DNA from: Bosea sp. AS-1
Lineage (GTDB): Bacteria; Pseudomonadota; Alphaproteobacteria; Rhizobiales; Beijerinckiaceae
NCBI RefSeq assembly: GCF_002220095.1
Contig: NZ_CP022372.1
Coordinates: forward strand, 1,894,501 to 1,958,500
Direction of reading: 5' to 3'
DNA length: 64,000 nt
How positions within the stretch are numbered: the stretch's first letter is position 1; the number at the start of each line of letters is the position of its first letter. Below the pieces are notes generated by a model. That model was not told the DNA's origin. It saw only the letters and a program-made list of their open reading frames with translations, and searched no databases. Shown here piece by piece: positions 20,631 through 31,123 of the stretch. The translations under genes and the position numbers were made by a program.

Positions 20631-22055
20631 ATGAGCGCCCCTCTCTGGAGCGGAGACAAGCTGATCGCGGCGCTCGGCGCGCGTGCGGAAGGCGCCGTGC
20701 CGCCGGCCGTCACCGGCGCCTCGATCGATACCCGCACGCTGGAGCCGGGCGACGTCTTCTTCGCGATCAAGGGTGAGGCTCGGGATGGGCACGACTTCGT
20801 CAACGGTGCGTTGGAAAAGGGTGCGGCGCTTGCCGTGATCGACGAGTCGCATGCGGCGGAGTTCAAGGGCGCGGGCGCACTCGCCGTTGTGCCGGATGTG
20901 CTGAAGGCGATGGAGCAGGCGGGTTCGGCGCGCCGCGCGGAGCTGAAGGCGGGCGTGGTCGCGGTCACCGGTTCGGTCGGCAAGACCGGCACCAAGGAGG
21001 CGCTGCGCCTCGTGCTCTCGCGCCAGGGCAAGACCCATGCGCCGGTCGCTTCCTACAACAATCACTGGGGCGTGCCGCTGACGCTGGTGCGCACGCCGGC
21101 CGACATCGCCTATGGCGTCTACGAGATCGGCATGAACAGCCCCGGCGAAATCCTGCCGCTGGCGCGGCTGGTGCGCCCACAGATTTCGATCATCACCACG
21201 ATCCAGCCGGTGCACCTGGCCGCCTTCGCCTCGGTCGAGGGCATCGCGGAGGAAAAGGCCGGCGTCTTCTGGGAGCTCGAGAAGGGCGGCACGGCGATCA
21301 TCAATGCCGACATCCCGCAATCGGAGTTGCTGCGCGACATTGCGAAGTCTGGCCCGGCCGGGAGCATCATCACCTTCGGCGAGAGCCCGGATGCCGATGT
21401 GCGGCTGATCTCCTGCGCGCTCAAGGCCGATGTCTCGACGGTCGAGGCGCGGGTGCTCGGCCAGCCGGTAACCTACAAGCTCGGCAGCCCCGGCAAGCAC
21501 ATCGTGCTGAATTCGCTCGCGGTGCTGGCGGCGGTGCAGGCGCTCGGCGCCGATCTCGCGCTGGCGGCGCTGGCGCTCGGCGATCTCAAGCCGCCAGCCG
21601 GTCGTGGCGCACGGCAGATTCTGCAGGCTCCGGGCGGGCGCTTCACGCTGCTCGACGAGAGCTACAACGGCAACCCGGCATCAATGCGCGCGGCGATCGA
21701 GAATCTCGGGCGCCTGCCGGTCGAGGGCAGGGGTCGGCGCATCGCCGTTCTCGGCGACATGCTGGAACTCGGGCCGAGCGGCGGCGAGCTGCACAAGGGC
21801 TTGGCCCAGCCGCTGATCGCCAACGGGATCGACAAGGTTTTCGCCTGCGGGCCGCTGATGAAGGAGCTCTATGAGAGCTTGCCTTCGGCCCTGCGGGGGG
21901 CTTATGCCCCCGCATCGGGCGCGTTGGAACCGCTCGTGCTCGATGCGGTCCGCGCCGGCGACGTCGTCACCATCAAGGGGTCGCTGGGCTCGCGCATGGG
22001 GCCGATCGTCAAGGCGCTCCTCGCGCGCTTTCCTGCCGTGCCTGCCGAAGACTGA
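20631..22055 (+). CDS. murF: UDP-MurNAc-tripeptide:D-alanyl-D-alanine ligase
   Basis: 474 residues. MurF adds D-Ala-D-Ala to the UDP-MurNAc tripeptide, the last cytoplasmic step of the stem peptide. It has the N-terminal family segment [27 protein letters not shown], the ATP-binding loop [27 protein letters not shown], and [18 protein letters not shown]. The D-Ala-D-Ala substrate is supplied by Ddl, encoded at 35.1 kb in the same cluster. mraY follows after 38 bases. Confidence 0.97.
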   Translation: MSAPLWSGDKLIAALGARAEGAVPPAVTGASIDTRTLEPGDVFFAIKGEARDGHDFVNGALEKGAALAVIDESHAAEFKGAGALAVVPDVLKAMEQAGSARRAELKAGVVAVTGSVGKTGTKEALRLVLSRQGKTHAPVASYNNHWGVPLTLVRTPADIAYGVYEIGMNSPGEILPLARLVRPQISIITTIQPVHLAAFASVEGIAEEKAGVFWELEKGGTAIINADIPQSELLRDIAKSGPAGSIITFGESPDADVRLISCALKADVSTVEARVLGQPVTYKLGSPGKHIVLNSLAVLAAVQALGADLALAALALGDLKPPAGRGARQILQAPGGRFTLLDESYNGNPASMRAAIENLGRLPVEGRGRRIAVLGDMLELGPSGGELHKGLAQPLIANGIDKVFACGPLMKELYESLPSALRGAYAPASGALEPLVLDAVRAGDVVTIKGSLGSRMGPIVKALLARFPAVPAED

Positions 22056-22093
22056 CCCGCCCTTCAGACCGCTTCCCGAGAGATTGCCCGCAC

Positions 22094-23176
22094 ATGCTCG
22101 CCTGGCTCGCCGAATTGTCCGGCACCTTCCCCGTCCTCAACGTCTTCCGCTACATCACCTTCCGGGCGGGCGGGGCGACCGCGACGGCGCTGCTCTTCGT
22201 CTTCTTCTTCGGGCCGGCGGCGATCTCCTGGCTCAGGATCAAGCAGGGCAAGGGGCAGCCGATCCGTACCGACGGCCCCGAGAGCCATCTCGCCAAGCGC
22301 GGCACGCCGACCATGGGCGGGCTGATGATCCTGACCGGCCTGTTCGTCGCGGTGCTGCTCTGGGGCAATCTGCGCAACCCCTACGTCTGGATCGTGCTCT
22401 TCGTCACGGCGGCCTATGGCGCGATCGGTTTCTATGATGACTACCTCAAGGTGACGAAGCAGTCGCATAAGGGCTTCTCGGGCAAGGCGCGCATCGCCAT
22501 CGAGGTCGTGGTCGCGCTGATCGCCTGCACTTTCGTAATGCAGACGCAACCGCCCGCCATCGGTTCGGGCTTCGCCATGCCCTTCCTCAAGGAAGCGATC
22601 ATCCCGCTTGGCATCCTGTTCCCGCTGGTCACCTCCTTCGTCGTCGTCGGCGCCGGCAATTCGGTGAACCTGACCGACGGGCTCGACGGGCTCGCCATCG
22701 TGCCGGTGATGATCGCGGCCGGCACCTTCGGCTTCATCTCCTACCTGGTCGGCAACGCCATCTTCGCCAATTATTTGCAGATCCATCACGTGCCCGGCGC
22801 CGGCGAATTGGCGGTGATCTGCGGGGCGGTGATCGGGGCGGGGCTCGGCTTCCTCTGGTTCAACGCGCCGCCGGCCCAGATCTTCATGGGCGACACCGGC
22901 TCGCTCGGCCTCGGCGGCCTGCTGGGCACTATCGCGGTCGCGACCAAGCACGAGATCGTGCTCGCTGTCGTCGGCGGCCTCTTCGTGGTCGAGGCGCTGT
23001 CGGTCATCATCCAGGTCGCCGTGTTCAAGCGCACGGGCAAGCGCGTCTTCCTAATGGCGCCGATCCACCACCATTTCGAGAAGCTGGGCTGGACCGAGCC
23101 ACAGGTGGTGATCCGCTTCTGGATCATTTCCGTCGTGCTGGCGCTGGTTGGCCTCGCCACGCTGAAGCTGCGCTGA
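22094..23176 (+). CDS. mraY: Phospho-MurNAc-pentapeptide translocase MraY
   Basis: 360 residues, polytopic (about 10 membrane helices). MraY attaches phospho-MurNAc-pentapeptide to undecaprenyl phosphate, giving lipid I. Family motifs are present: [21 protein letters not shown] (Asp-Asp of the magnesium site), [35 protein letters not shown] and [22 protein letters not shown]. The length and start fit the family. The gene lies between murF and murD in the standard dcw order. Confidence 0.98.
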   Translation: MLAWLAELSGTFPVLNVFRYITFRAGGATATALLFVFFFGPAAISWLRIKQGKGQPIRTDGPESHLAKRGTPTMGGLMILTGLFVAVLLWGNLRNPYVWIVLFVTAAYGAIGFYDDYLKVTKQSHKGFSGKARIAIEVVVALIACTFVMQTQPPAIGSGFAMPFLKEAIIPLGILFPLVTSFVVVGAGNSVNLTDGLDGLAIVPVMIAAGTFGFISYLVGNAIFANYLQIHHVPGAGELAVICGAVIGAGLGFLWFNAPPAQIFMGDTGSLGLGGLLGTIAVATKHEIVLAVVGGLFVVEALSVIIQVAVFKRTGKRVFLMAPIHHHFEKLGWTEPQVVIRFWIISVVLALVGLATLKLR

Positions 23177-23189
23177 GAGCGAGAGCATC

Positions 23190-24644
23190 ATGACGCCCGT
23201 CACCGTCTTCGCCGGGCGCAAGGTCGCCCTGTTCGGCCTCGGCGGCTCGGGGCTCGCGACCGCGCGGGCGCTCAAGGCCGGCGGCGCCGATGTCGCGGCC
23301 TGGGACGACAGCGAGAAGAGCCGCGACAAGGCCGCGACCGAAGGCATCGCGGTCGTCGACCTGGCGAGTGCGGACTGGTCGGGCTTTGCCGCCTTCGTGC
23401 TCTCGCCGGGCGTGCCGCTGACCCACCCCGAACCGCATTGGACGGTGGCGAAGGCCAAGGCCGCTGGCGTCGAGATCATCGGCGATGTCGAACTGTTCTT
23501 CCGCGAGCGGGCGAAGATCGCGCCGGCCTCCCCGGTCGTCTGCATCACCGGCACCAACGGCAAGTCGACGACGACGGCGCTGATCGCGCATGTGCTCAAG
23601 GCCGCCGGCCGCGACGCGCAGATGGGCGGCAATATCGGAACCGCCGTTCTGGCGCTGGAGCCGCCGGCCACGAACCGCATCCATGTCATCGAGTGCTCGA
23701 GCTACCAGATCGATCTCGCTCCCTCGCTCAAGCCCACCGTCGGCATTCAGATGAACCTGACACCGGACCATCTCGACCGGCACGGCTCGCTCGAAAACTA
23801 TGCCGCGATCAAGGAACGGCTGGTTTCTGCCGCCGATATCGCGGTGGTCGGCGTCGATGACGAGGCCTCGCAGCAGATGGCGCTGAGGCGCACCGCCGGA
23901 GGCCGCCCACTGGTCGAGATCAGCGGCGACCGGCCGCTCGACGCAGGCGTCTTTGCCGAGGTCGTCGAGCGCGATGGACAACGCGAGACGCTGATCGTCG
24001 CGGCGCAGAGCGGCAAGCGGCGCGTCGTCGCCAGCCTCGCCGGCATCGGCTCCTTGCGCGGCTCGCACAATGCCCAGAACGCGGCAGCTGCCTTCGCCGC
24101 CTGCGCGGTGCTGGGCTTGAGCGATGCAGAGATCGAGGCCGGCTTCCGGAGCTATCCCGGGCTGGCGCATCGCATGGAGGAACTCGGCCGGATCGGCCGT
24201 GTCGTCTTCATCAACGATTCCAAGGCGACCAATGCGGATTCCACCGAGAAGGCGCTGACCTCCTTCCGCGACATCTTCTGGATCCTCGGCGGCAAGGCCA
24301 AGGAAGGCGGCATCGAATCGCTGCGACGCTATTTCCCGAACATCGCCAAGGCCTATCTGATCGGCGCGGCAAGCGACCTCTTCGCCGCGACCTTCGATGA
24401 CGACGGCAGCGTCACCTATGAGCGCAGCGACACGCTCGACAAGGCTGTGGCGGATGCCACGCGCGATGCGCTGGCAAAGCCGGGTGAGGGCGAGATCGCG
24501 GTGCTGCTCTCGCCGGCTTGCGCGTCCTTCGACCAGTTCCCGAATTTCGAGGTGCGCGGCGACACGTTCCGCAAGCTAGTCTCGGGCCTGCCGAACTTCG
24601 AGCCCTTCGGGGTGGCGGGAGGTTCCGCGGCTCCGAAGGGCTGA
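23190..24644 (+). CDS. murD: UDP-MurNAc-L-alanine:D-glutamate ligase
   Basis: 484 residues. MurD adds D-glutamate to UDP-MurNAc-L-Ala. The N-terminal Rossmann-like segment ([22 protein letters not shown]), the ATP loop [39 protein letters not shown] and [16 protein letters not shown] are all present. The gene ends the first dcw block: only 4 bases separate it from the convergent cytochrome gene of the inserted molybdoenzyme operon. ftsW, which usually follows murD, lies 4.2 kb further on. Confidence 0.97.
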   Translation: MTPVTVFAGRKVALFGLGGSGLATARALKAGGADVAAWDDSEKSRDKAATEGIAVVDLASADWSGFAAFVLSPGVPLTHPEPHWTVAKAKAAGVEIIGDVELFFRERAKIAPASPVVCITGTNGKSTTTALIAHVLKAAGRDAQMGGNIGTAVLALEPPATNRIHVIECSSYQIDLAPSLKPTVGIQMNLTPDHLDRHGSLENYAAIKERLVSAADIAVVGVDDEASQQMALRRTAGGRPLVEISGDRPLDAGVFAEVVERDGQRETLIVAAQSGKRRVVASLAGIGSLRGSHNAQNAAAAFAACAVLGLSDAEIEAGFRSYPGLAHRMEELGRIGRVVFINDSKATNADSTEKALTSFRDIFWILGGKAKEGGIESLRRYFPNIAKAYLIGAASDLFAATFDDDGSVTYERSDTLDKAVADATRDALAKPGEGEIAVLLSPACASFDQFPNFEVRGDTFRKLVSGLPNFEPFGVAGGSAAPKG

Positions 24645-24648
24645 TCGA

Positions 24649-25272
24649 TCACGAAGTCGGGCAGGCGCTGCCGCTTTCGGTCCAAGCCTGCATCAGCGCG
24701 CCGAACTCGGCCGCAGTCCCGGGCGCGGGCTCGCGGCCCTTGCCGGGCTTCCAGGCCCAGAGCACGAGGCTGTCGGTCGTGACGTGCTTGATCAGCGCGG
24801 CGCTATCCCGGCTGCCGTTGCGGTTCGGGTCCTTCAACTGCTCGCAGATCTGCGCGAGAGTCTTGCCTTCCCAGGCCATCGAGGCTGGGGCGAGCGCCCA
24901 GTGCTCGTTGCCAGGAATTCGAGCCGGGTCGAAGTTCTCCTTGCCATGACAGGTCGCGCAATGCAGGCCGGCGGCGCCATGGCCATCCCTGCCGCGCACG
25001 ACGACGGGCTCGTGCAGCTTGCGCAGATCGCCCTGACGCGGCCGCTCGGTCGCCGGATGACAGTTCATGCAGCGCGGATGCGTGAGCACCTTGCCCATCT
25101 CGGTAAAGAGCGCGACCGAGCGGTCGCGCTGGTTGGCGATCGAGGCGAAGCTCGAAGCCGGGCGCAGGCTGGCGCCGCCGGGCTGGGCGGCGTTCTGCGC
25201 CAGCGTCAAGGCGCTGCCGGCGACGCAGACCGCGAGCGCCGCTGCCGTGGCGAGGATCAGGTTGCGGCCCAT
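24649..25272 (-). CDS. Diheme cytochrome c subunit of an isoquinoline 1-oxidoreductase-type enzyme
   Basis: 207 residues. A signal peptide ([26 protein letters not shown]) is followed by two CxxCH heme-attachment motifs, CMNCH at 68-72 and CATCH at 105-109. It would be exported by Sec and loaded with two c-type hemes in the periplasm. There it probably accepts electrons from the molybdenum hydroxylase encoded just upstream. The start overlaps the stop of that gene by one base. The genes form a three-gene operon on the minus strand. The physiological electron acceptor and substrate are unknown. Confidence 0.88.
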   Translation of the reverse strand: MGRNLILATAAALAVCVAGSALTLAQNAAQPGGASLRPASSFASIANQRDRSVALFTEMGKVLTHPRCMNCHPATERPRQGDLRKLHEPVVVRGRDGHGAAGLHCATCHGKENFDPARIPGNEHWALAPASMAWEGKTLAQICEQLKDPNRNGSRDSAALIKHVTTDSLVLWAWKPGKGREPAPGTAAEFGALMQAWTESGSACPTS

Positions 25273-27452
25273 CAGACGGTGCCTCCCTGCATCGGCAGCT
25301 GACGCGGCCGGCCATGGCCGAGCGCTGCGAGCGCGTTGGCGACGGCGGGGCCGATCGGCGGGACGCCCGGCTCACCGATGCCGCTCGGCTTCTCCGTGGA
25401 AGCGAGGATCGTGACCTCGACCTCCGGCATCTCGTTGATGCGCAGCGAGCGGTATTCGTTGAAGTTGGTCTGGACCGGCCGGCCGCCGTCGAGAGTGATC
25501 TTGCCGTAAAGGGCGTGGCCGAGGCCGAAGCCGATGCCGCCTTCGACCTGGGCGCGGATCACATCGGGATTGACGGCGACGCCGCAATCCACCGCGCACC
25601 AGACCTTGTGGACCCTGGGCTCGCCCTCCGACCCCATCGAGACTTCGGCGATCTGGGCGACGAAGGACCCGAAGCTCTCCACAACGGCGACGCCGCGCGC
25701 CCGGCCGTCGACCGGAGCGCCACCCTTCCAGCCTGCGAGCTCGGCGACCGCCTTGAGCACGCCGGCGGCGCGCGGGTGCCGGTCGCCCATCATCGCGAGC
25801 CGGCCTTGCACCGGATCCTGCCCGGCGGCCTGCAGCAACTCGTCGACAAAGCACTCGACGGCATAGCCGGTGTGGGTGTGGCCGACCGAGCGCCACCACA
25901 GGGTCGGCACGCCGACCTTGGGATTGTGCACCTCGCAGCGAAAATTCGCGACCTCGTAGAAGATCTCGTTGGCCCCCTCGACCGACGTCGCGTCGATGCC
26001 GTTCTTGACGACGAAGGATTCGAAGGGCGTGCCGAGGAAGAAGGACTGGCCGACGAGCGTGTTCGACCAGGCCGCGATCTTGCCATCCTTCACCGCGCCG
26101 CGCAGGCGGTGCACGAAGAGCGGACGGTAATAGCCGCCGGTGAGATCGTCCTCCCGCGTCCAGACGACCTTGACCGGACGGTTGGGGCCGATCGCCTTGG
26201 CGACGATGGCAAGCTCGGCCGCGAGATGCTGGCTGACCTGGGCACGCCGGCCGAAGCTGCCGCCGGCGATCATGGTTTCGAGGCTGACCTTCTCGAGCGG
26301 CAGGCCGAGGATGGTGGCTATGGTCTGGTGTTCGGTGGTCTGGAACTGGCTGCCGAAGCGAGCATGGGCCGTCTGGCCATCCCATTCCAGATAGCCGTCC
26401 AGCGGCTCCATCGGCGCATGGGCCAGATAAGGAAAGACGAACTCGGCCTCGATGACGCGATCGGCTTGGCCGAGGGCGACTTCCGCATCGCCATGGCTGC
26501 CCGCAACGGTGCCGGGTTGCCGGACGAGTTTGCGGTACTCGGCGACCAGCTCGGCGCTGCCGCGTTTTTCCGCTTCGCTGTCGTCCCAAATGACCTTCAG
26601 TGCCTCACGGCCCTTCAGCGCCGGCCACATGCCGTGGGCGTAGACCGCGACGCCGTAACCGATGTCCTTCACCTCGGCGACGCCTTTGACCTTGAGCGCC
26701 TCGGAGGCGTCGAAGCTGGCGACCTTGCCGCCGAAGCGCGGCGAGCGGGCGACGACCACGGTCAGCATGTTCGGGACCTGGATGTCGATGGTGTACTTCG
26801 CCTTGCCGCGCGTCTTGTCGGGGGTGTCGAGGCGCTTCGTCGCGCCATCCTTGCCAATCAGCCGGTAGGCCGATGCCGGCTTCAGCGGCGGGTTCTCCGG
26901 TACCGGCAGTTTCGCGGCGGCCTCGGCGAATTCGCCGAAGCGGCCCTGCTTGCCCGAAGCGTGGCTGATGACGCCGGCCTCGACCTTGATCTCGGAGGCG
27001 GGAACCTTCCAGCTGTCGGCGGCTGCCTGGACCAGCATGGCGCGGGCGGCGGCGCCGGCCTTGCGCATCTGCTCCCAGCTATTGGCGATCGCGGTCGAGC
27101 CGCCGGTGCCCTGCACGCCGAGCGCGAGATTGGCGTAGAGCTTGACGTCGGCGGGCGCGGATTCGGCGCGCATCTGGCTCCAGGCGGCGTCCATCTCCTC
27201 GGCGGCGAGGGTGGCGAGGCCCGTATAGGGGCCCTGGCCCATCTCGATATGCTTGACGATGACGGTGACGGTGTCGTCCGGCGCGACGCGAATGAAGGCG
27301 TTGGGCGCGAAGCTGTCATTACCGCCCGGCCGGAAGCCGGCCGCGGCGCCCGACTGGGCTCGGGCGTTGTGCGGCAGGCTGAAGCCGATGACGAGCGCAC
27401 CGGCGCCCTTCAGCAGGGAGCGGCGCGACAGCTTGGGATCATGCGCGGTCAT
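25272..27452 (-). CDS. Tat-exported molybdopterin-binding subunit, xanthine dehydrogenase family (IorB-like)
   Basis: 726 residues. A twin-arginine signal ([26 protein letters not shown]) leads into the large molybdenum-cofactor subunit of the xanthine dehydrogenase/aldehyde oxidase family. Segments such as [67 protein letters not shown] and [21 protein letters not shown] match the isoquinoline 1-oxidoreductase beta subunit group. These enzymes hydroxylate aldehydes or N-heteroaromatics; the true substrate cannot be told. The protein should reach the periplasm folded with its cofactor. It lies 3 bases after the 2Fe-2S gene. Confidence 0.9.
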   Translation of the reverse strand: MTAHDPKLSRRSLLKGAGALVIGFSLPHNARAQSGAAAGFRPGGNDSFAPNAFIRVAPDDTVTVIVKHIEMGQGPYTGLATLAAEEMDAAWSQMRAESAPADVKLYANLALGVQGTGGSTAIANSWEQMRKAGAAARAMLVQAAADSWKVPASEIKVEAGVISHASGKQGRFGEFAEAAAKLPVPENPPLKPASAYRLIGKDGATKRLDTPDKTRGKAKYTIDIQVPNMLTVVVARSPRFGGKVASFDASEALKVKGVAEVKDIGYGVAVYAHGMWPALKGREALKVIWDDSEAEKRGSAELVAEYRKLVRQPGTVAGSHGDAEVALGQADRVIEAEFVFPYLAHAPMEPLDGYLEWDGQTAHARFGSQFQTTEHQTIATILGLPLEKVSLETMIAGGSFGRRAQVSQHLAAELAIVAKAIGPNRPVKVVWTREDDLTGGYYRPLFVHRLRGAVKDGKIAAWSNTLVGQSFFLGTPFESFVVKNGIDATSVEGANEIFYEVANFRCEVHNPKVGVPTLWWRSVGHTHTGYAVECFVDELLQAAGQDPVQGRLAMMGDRHPRAAGVLKAVAELAGWKGGAPVDGRARGVAVVESFGSFVAQIAEVSMGSEGEPRVHKVWCAVDCGVAVNPDVIRAQVEGGIGFGLGHALYGKITLDGGRPVQTNFNEYRSLRINEMPEVEVTILASTEKPSGIGEPGVPPIGPAVANALAALGHGRPRQLPMQGGTV

Positions 27453-27455
27453 GGC

Positions 27456-27914
27456 TCAGATCTCCAGCGCGCGGGCCGCGTCATGGATCGCGGCGCGGAT
27501 GCGGACATAGGTGGCGCAGCGGCAGAGGTTGCCGTTCATCGCGAGGTCGATGTCGCGATCGGTCGGCTTCCTGTTCTCCTTGAGCAGGGCGATGGCGCTC
27601 ATCACCTGGCCAGACTGGCAATAGCCGCATTGCGGCACGTCGCGGGCGATCCACGCGGCATGGACGGCATCCGCCTCCTTGCCGGCGAGGCCCTCGATGG
27701 TGGTGATCTCGCTCGTGCCGACCGCCGAGACGGGCGTGACGCAGGAGCGCAGGGCCTGGCCGTCGATGAAGACGGTGCAGGCGCCGCATTGGGCGATGCC
27801 GCAGCCGAACTTGGTGCCGGTGAGGCCGATATTGTCGCGAATGGCCCAGAGCAGGGGCGTGTCGTCGTCGACGTCGACGGTATGCGTCGTCCCATTCACT
27901 TTGAGAGAGACCAT
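27456..27914 (-). CDS. 2Fe-2S subunit, xanthine dehydrogenase family (IorA-like)
   Basis: 152 residues with two iron-sulfur clusters. The N-terminal plant-type ferredoxin fold carries FGCGIAQCGACTVFIDG plus a later Cys. The C-terminal helical domain carries QCGYCQSGQVMSA and GNLCRCATYVRIRAAI. It passes electrons from the molybdenum site of the large subunit to the diheme cytochrome. There is no signal peptide, so it is probably carried across the membrane with the Tat-tagged large subunit. ATG 27914 is preferred over a longer frame because GGAGG lies 5 bases upstream and MVSLKVNG matches the family. It is first in the operon. Confidence 0.93.
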   Translation of the reverse strand: MVSLKVNGTTHTVDVDDDTPLLWAIRDNIGLTGTKFGCGIAQCGACTVFIDGQALRSCVTPVSAVGTSEITTIEGLAGKEADAVHAAWIARDVPQCGYCQSGQVMSAIALLKENRKPTDRDIDLAMNGNLCRCATYVRIRAAIHDAARALEI

Positions 27915-27960
27915 GGTTGCCTCCGATGCTGGCAAGACGCAGCGCGGCACCATGGTGCGG

Positions 27961-27980
27961 ATCGAGGGCTCGCCCTCGAT
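27961..27980. repeat. 9-bp inverted repeat in the leader of the molybdoenzyme operon
   Basis: ATCGAGGGC at 27961-27969 and GCCCTCGAT at 27972-27980 are perfect inverted repeats separated by 2 bases. They lie 47 bases upstream of the 2Fe-2S subunit start, in the probable untranslated leader. A hairpin there could influence expression, but this may be chance in GC-rich DNA. Confidence 0.3.
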
Positions 27981-28041
27981 GTCCCGATCTGACATACCAG
28001 ATCCGGGCGATGAATCCGTAGCCCTGGGTCGCGCGACTGGA

Positions 28042-28068
28042 CTAGTTGGACGTTTTAAGTCTAACTAG
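28042..28068. promoter_or_regulatory. Probable TetR operator between the molybdoenzyme operon and its regulator
   Basis: CTAGTTGGAC at 28042-28051 and GTCTAACTAG at 28059-28068 form an inverted repeat with 9 of 10 matches and a 7-base spacer (GTTTTAA). It lies 46 bases before the TetR-family gene and about 130 bases before the divergent operon. The spacing and symmetry fit a TetR-family repressor that controls both directions. Confidence 0.65.
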
Positions 28069-28113
28069 GATGGTCGCGCGCAGTTTGGATTTTGTCAAGA
28101 CTGCAAAGCTGCA

Positions 28114-28731
28114 ATGGTGGACCGAAGCGAAAGTTCCAGCGCTCTTTCTCCAGAAGACGCGCGCATCGACCAGATCGCCGATGCGGCGCTGCGGCTCTTC
28201 GCCCGCTACGGCTACAAACGCAGTTCGATGGACGACATCGCCAGGGAGGCCGGGCTCGCCAAGGCGACGCTCTACCTGCATTTCAAGGGCAAGGACGACG
28301 TCTTCCGGGCGATGCTGAACCTGCTCGCGCGCCGCGTCGAGGCACGTTGCCGTGAGGTCGTCGCGGTACCGGGTCCTTTTCCGGAGCGGCTCGCCGCCCT
28401 TGTCGAGGCCCATCATGGACTGGCCTATGCGAGCTTCGGCACAGGGGAGCATCTCGTCGAGCTGAAGGCCGTGATGAACGCCATCGCGACCCGCGAGCTG
28501 CAGGCTTTCGAGCAGATTTTCGTCACGCTCGCGCGGCAACTGCTTCAGGAGGCCGAAGCTCGCGGCGAGGTCGCGTTGTGCCGCGCTTCCGTCACGGCCG
28601 AGGACTGGATTGCCGGGCTGATGTTCGCCGCCGCCGGAGCGAAGACGGGCGCGCCGCCGAGCTGTCAGGCCTATGCGGAGCGGCTTGCCGGCATCGCCCA
28701 TATCTTTGCGGCGGCCGTCACCGTCGGCTGA
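28114..28731 (+). CDS. TetR/AcrR-family regulator, divergent from the molybdoenzyme operon
   Basis: 205 residues. The N-terminal helix-turn-helix spans about 18-64 (IDQIADAALRLFARYGYKRSSMDDIAREAGLAKATLYLHFKGKDDVF). The rest is an all-helical ligand and dimer domain with no close family signature. It is divergent from the three-gene molybdoenzyme operon with a strong inverted repeat in between, so it is probably the repressor of that operon, induced by the substrate or a related aromatic. It belongs to the module that splits murD from ftsW. Confidence 0.88.
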   Translation: MVDRSESSSALSPEDARIDQIADAALRLFARYGYKRSSMDDIAREAGLAKATLYLHFKGKDDVFRAMLNLLARRVEARCREVVAVPGPFPERLAALVEAHHGLAYASFGTGEHLVELKAVMNAIATRELQAFEQIFVTLARQLLQEAEARGEVALCRASVTAEDWIAGLMFAAAGAKTGAPPSCQAYAERLAGIAHIFAAAVTVG

Positions 28732-28789
28732 CGGGGGCTGCGCTTCGCGGCGACCAGCCTGTGCAATCCGCCGCATCGGAATCAATCGG

Positions 28790-28797
28790 TTAACCAT
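28790..28797 (+). promoter_or_regulatory. CtrA-like element (TTAACCAT) upstream of ftsW
   Basis: The octamer TTAACCAT lies 71 bases before the ftsW start and 58 bases after the end of the inserted tetR gene. The same octamer occurs before mraZ and within the box before ddl. It may mark a promoter that restarts dcw transcription after the inserted module. CtrA control is an inference. Confidence 0.5.
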
Positions 28798-28868
28798 TCA
28801 TTGACAGAGTGATTCGTCACGCAAGGCGCGGTTCGCCCGCGCGGAATTTGTCGATAGGACGCGCTGTC

Positions 28869-30002
28869 ATGGTCTCCCGCGCCGAACCTTCCCTCAGCGG
28901 CCGCTGGTGGTGGTCGATCGACCGCCTGATCCTTGCCGCGCTCATCGCGCTGATGGTCTCGGGCGTCGTCCTGCTGATGGCGGGCGGTCCGCCGGTAGCC
29001 GAGCGGCTGGGCTTGTCGACCTTCCATTTCGTCAACCGTCAGGCGGCCTATCTCGCCGGAGCGATCGTGATCTTCCTCAGCGTGTCTTTCATGACGCCGA
29101 GGCAGGTGCGCCGCGCTGCGCTCATCCTCTACGTGGTCTCGCTCGCCATGGTGGTGGCGACGCTCTATTTCGGCGTCGAGGTCAAGGGCGCCAAGCGCTG
29201 GCTGACGCTCAGCATCCTCGGTTCGGTGCAGCCCTCCGAATTCCTCAAGCCGGCCTTCGTCGTGCTCGCCGCCTGGGCCTTCGCCGAGGGGACACGCCGG
29301 CCGGACCTGCCGGGCACGATCCTCGCCCTGCTCATCCTGCCGGTCTCGATCGTGCCGCTGGTGCTGCAGCCGGACTTCGGCCAGACCATGCTGATCAGCC
29401 TGGTCTGGGCCGGGCTCTTCTTCGTCGCCGGGTTGCACTGGTTCTGGGTCATCGGGCTCGGCGGCATCGGCGCCACCGGCATCTTCATCGCGTATGAGCT
29501 GGTGCCGCACGTACGCGCCCGCATCGAGCGCTTCATGGACAAGGGTTCGGGCGACACCTTCCAGGTCGATACCGCGCTTGAAAGCTTCGCGCAGGGTGGC
29601 TGGCTCGGGAAAGGCCCGGGCGAGGGCACGGTGAAGCGCATCCTGCCCGACGCGCATACCGACTTCATCTTCGCCGTCACGGCCGAGGAGTTCGGCGTCA
29701 TCGTCTGCATGATCCTTGTCGCGCTCTTCGCGATCATCGTGATCCGGTCGCTGTTCGTAGCGCAGAAATCCGAGGATCCGTTCACGCGCCTCGCCGTGAC
29801 GGGCCTGGCCTTGCTCTTCGGCATCCAGGCGGCGATCAACATGATGGTCAACCTGCACATGATGCCGGCCAAGGGCATGACCTTGCCGTTCATCTCCTAT
29901 GGCGGTTCATCGCTGCTTTCGCTCGCCGTCGGAACCGGCTTCCTGCTCGCGCTGACGCGGCGCCGGCCACGCTCGGCCGAGTTCGGCTCCTACGGGCGCT
30001 GA
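28869..30002 (+). CDS. ftsW: Septal peptidoglycan glycosyltransferase FtsW
   Basis: 377 residues, about ten membrane helices, SEDS family. FtsW polymerises lipid II at the septum with FtsI. Family segments are present: FGVEVKGAKRWLTLSILGSVQPSEFLKPAFVV, LQPDFGQTMLISLVW, TALESFAQGGWLGKGPGEGTVKRILPDAHTDFIFAVTAEEFG and the signature LPFISYGGSSLLS. ATG 28869 is chosen because AGGA lies 9 bases upstream; an extension to 28809 adds a basic leader not seen in the family. murG starts 1 base after the stop. Confidence 0.97.
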   Translation: MVSRAEPSLSGRWWWSIDRLILAALIALMVSGVVLLMAGGPPVAERLGLSTFHFVNRQAAYLAGAIVIFLSVSFMTPRQVRRAALILYVVSLAMVVATLYFGVEVKGAKRWLTLSILGSVQPSEFLKPAFVVLAAWAFAEGTRRPDLPGTILALLILPVSIVPLVLQPDFGQTMLISLVWAGLFFVAGLHWFWVIGLGGIGATGIFIAYELVPHVRARIERFMDKGSGDTFQVDTALESFAQGGWLGKGPGEGTVKRILPDAHTDFIFAVTAEEFGVIVCMILVALFAIIVIRSLFVAQKSEDPFTRLAVTGLALLFGIQAAINMMVNLHMMPAKGMTLPFISYGGSSLLSLAVGTGFLLALTRRRPRSAEFGSYGR

Positions 30003-30003
30003 G

Positions 30004-31107
30004 ATGGCCGCGGGCAAGCTCATCATGCTGGCCGCCGGCGGAACCGGCGGCCATCTCTTCCCGGCCGAGGCGTTGAGCCACGCGCTGCATGCCAAGGGTA
30101 TGCGCGTCGTCCTGATGACCGATACGCGCGCGGCCGAGTACGCGGGGAGCTTCCCGGCCGAAGCCGTGCATGCAGTGCCGGCGGCGACGCCGTCCGGCCG
30201 CTCGCCACTCAAGATGGCCGCAGCACTGATGAAGCTCGCCAAGGGCACTTTCGCGGCACGGCGGATCATCGGCAAGCTCAAGCCGGACGTCGTCGTCGGC
30301 TTCGGCGGCTATCCGACTGTGCCGCCGGTGCTCGGCGCCTCGTTTGCCGGTGTGAAGACGGTGATTCACGAGCAGAACGCCGTGATGGGCCGGGCCAATC
30401 GCTTTCTCGCCGGGCGGGCGACCGCCATCGCGACGGGCTTCGCCGAGGTCGGCGGCATCGCAGAGCCGCTCAAGGCGAAATGCCGCCATGTCGGCAATCC
30501 GGTGCGCCCGGCCGTGCTGGAGGTTGCGGATCACGACTATGACTGGCCGGGCGAGGGCAAGATCCAGCTTCTCGTCTTCGGCGGCAGCCAGGGCGCGCGG
30601 GTGATGGCCGACATCGTGCCACCGGCGATCCAGCTCCTGAGCGAGGCCGAGCGGGCTCGTCTCACCATCGTTCAACAGGCGCGGACCGAGGACGACGAGC
30701 GCGTGCGCGGAATCTACGAGAAGCTCGGCATCCGCGCGACCGTCTCGCCCTTCTTCAAGGACCTGCCGGCGCAGATGGCGGCGGCTCATCTTATCATCGC
30801 GCGCTCGGGTGCCTCGACCGTCGCGGAGCTGACCGTGATCGGCCGTCCCGCCATTCTCGTGCCGCTGCCGGGTTCGCTCGACCAGGATCAGGCGGCGAAC
30901 GCGGCCTTCCTCGAAGGGGTGGGCGGAGCGATCCGCATTCTCCAGCCGGAATTTACCCCGCGCCATCTTGCCGCCGAATTGTCGAAGCTGATCGCACAGC
31001 CCGCGCACTTGACGACGATGGCCGCAAACGCGAAGAGCGGCGGTATCCCCGACGCTGCCGACCGCCTTGCCGATCTCGTGATCGCGACGGCCAACTTTCA
31101 GAACTGA
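30004..31107 (+). CDS. murG: Undecaprenyldiphospho-MurNAc-pentapeptide N-acetylglucosaminyltransferase
   Basis: 367 residues, GT-B fold of glycosyltransferase family 28. MurG adds GlcNAc to lipid I, making lipid II on the inner face of the membrane. The N-terminal glycine loop [17 protein letters not shown], the segment [47 protein letters not shown] and the UDP-GlcNAc-binding [23 protein letters not shown] region are all present. The start lies 1 base after the ftsW stop. Confidence 0.97.
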   Translation: MAAGKLIMLAAGGTGGHLFPAEALSHALHAKGMRVVLMTDTRAAEYAGSFPAEAVHAVPAATPSGRSPLKMAAALMKLAKGTFAARRIIGKLKPDVVVGFGGYPTVPPVLGASFAGVKTVIHEQNAVMGRANRFLAGRATAIATGFAEVGGIAEPLKAKCRHVGNPVRPAVLEVADHDYDWPGEGKIQLLVFGGSQGARVMADIVPPAIQLLSEAERARLTIVQQARTEDDERVRGIYEKLGIRATVSPFFKDLPAQMAAAHLIIARSGASTVAELTVIGRPAILVPLPGSLDQDQAANAAFLEGVGGAIRILQPEFTPRHLAAELSKLIAQPAHLTTMAANAKSGGIPDAADRLADLVIATANFQN

Positions 31108-31123
31108 CAGGACACGCAGGACC

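Noticed and set aside
25314..27992. An 892-codon plus-strand open frame opposite the molybdoenzyme operon
   Set aside because: It is the antisense shadow of three genes with clear cofactor motifs. It spans gene boundaries and has no family features.
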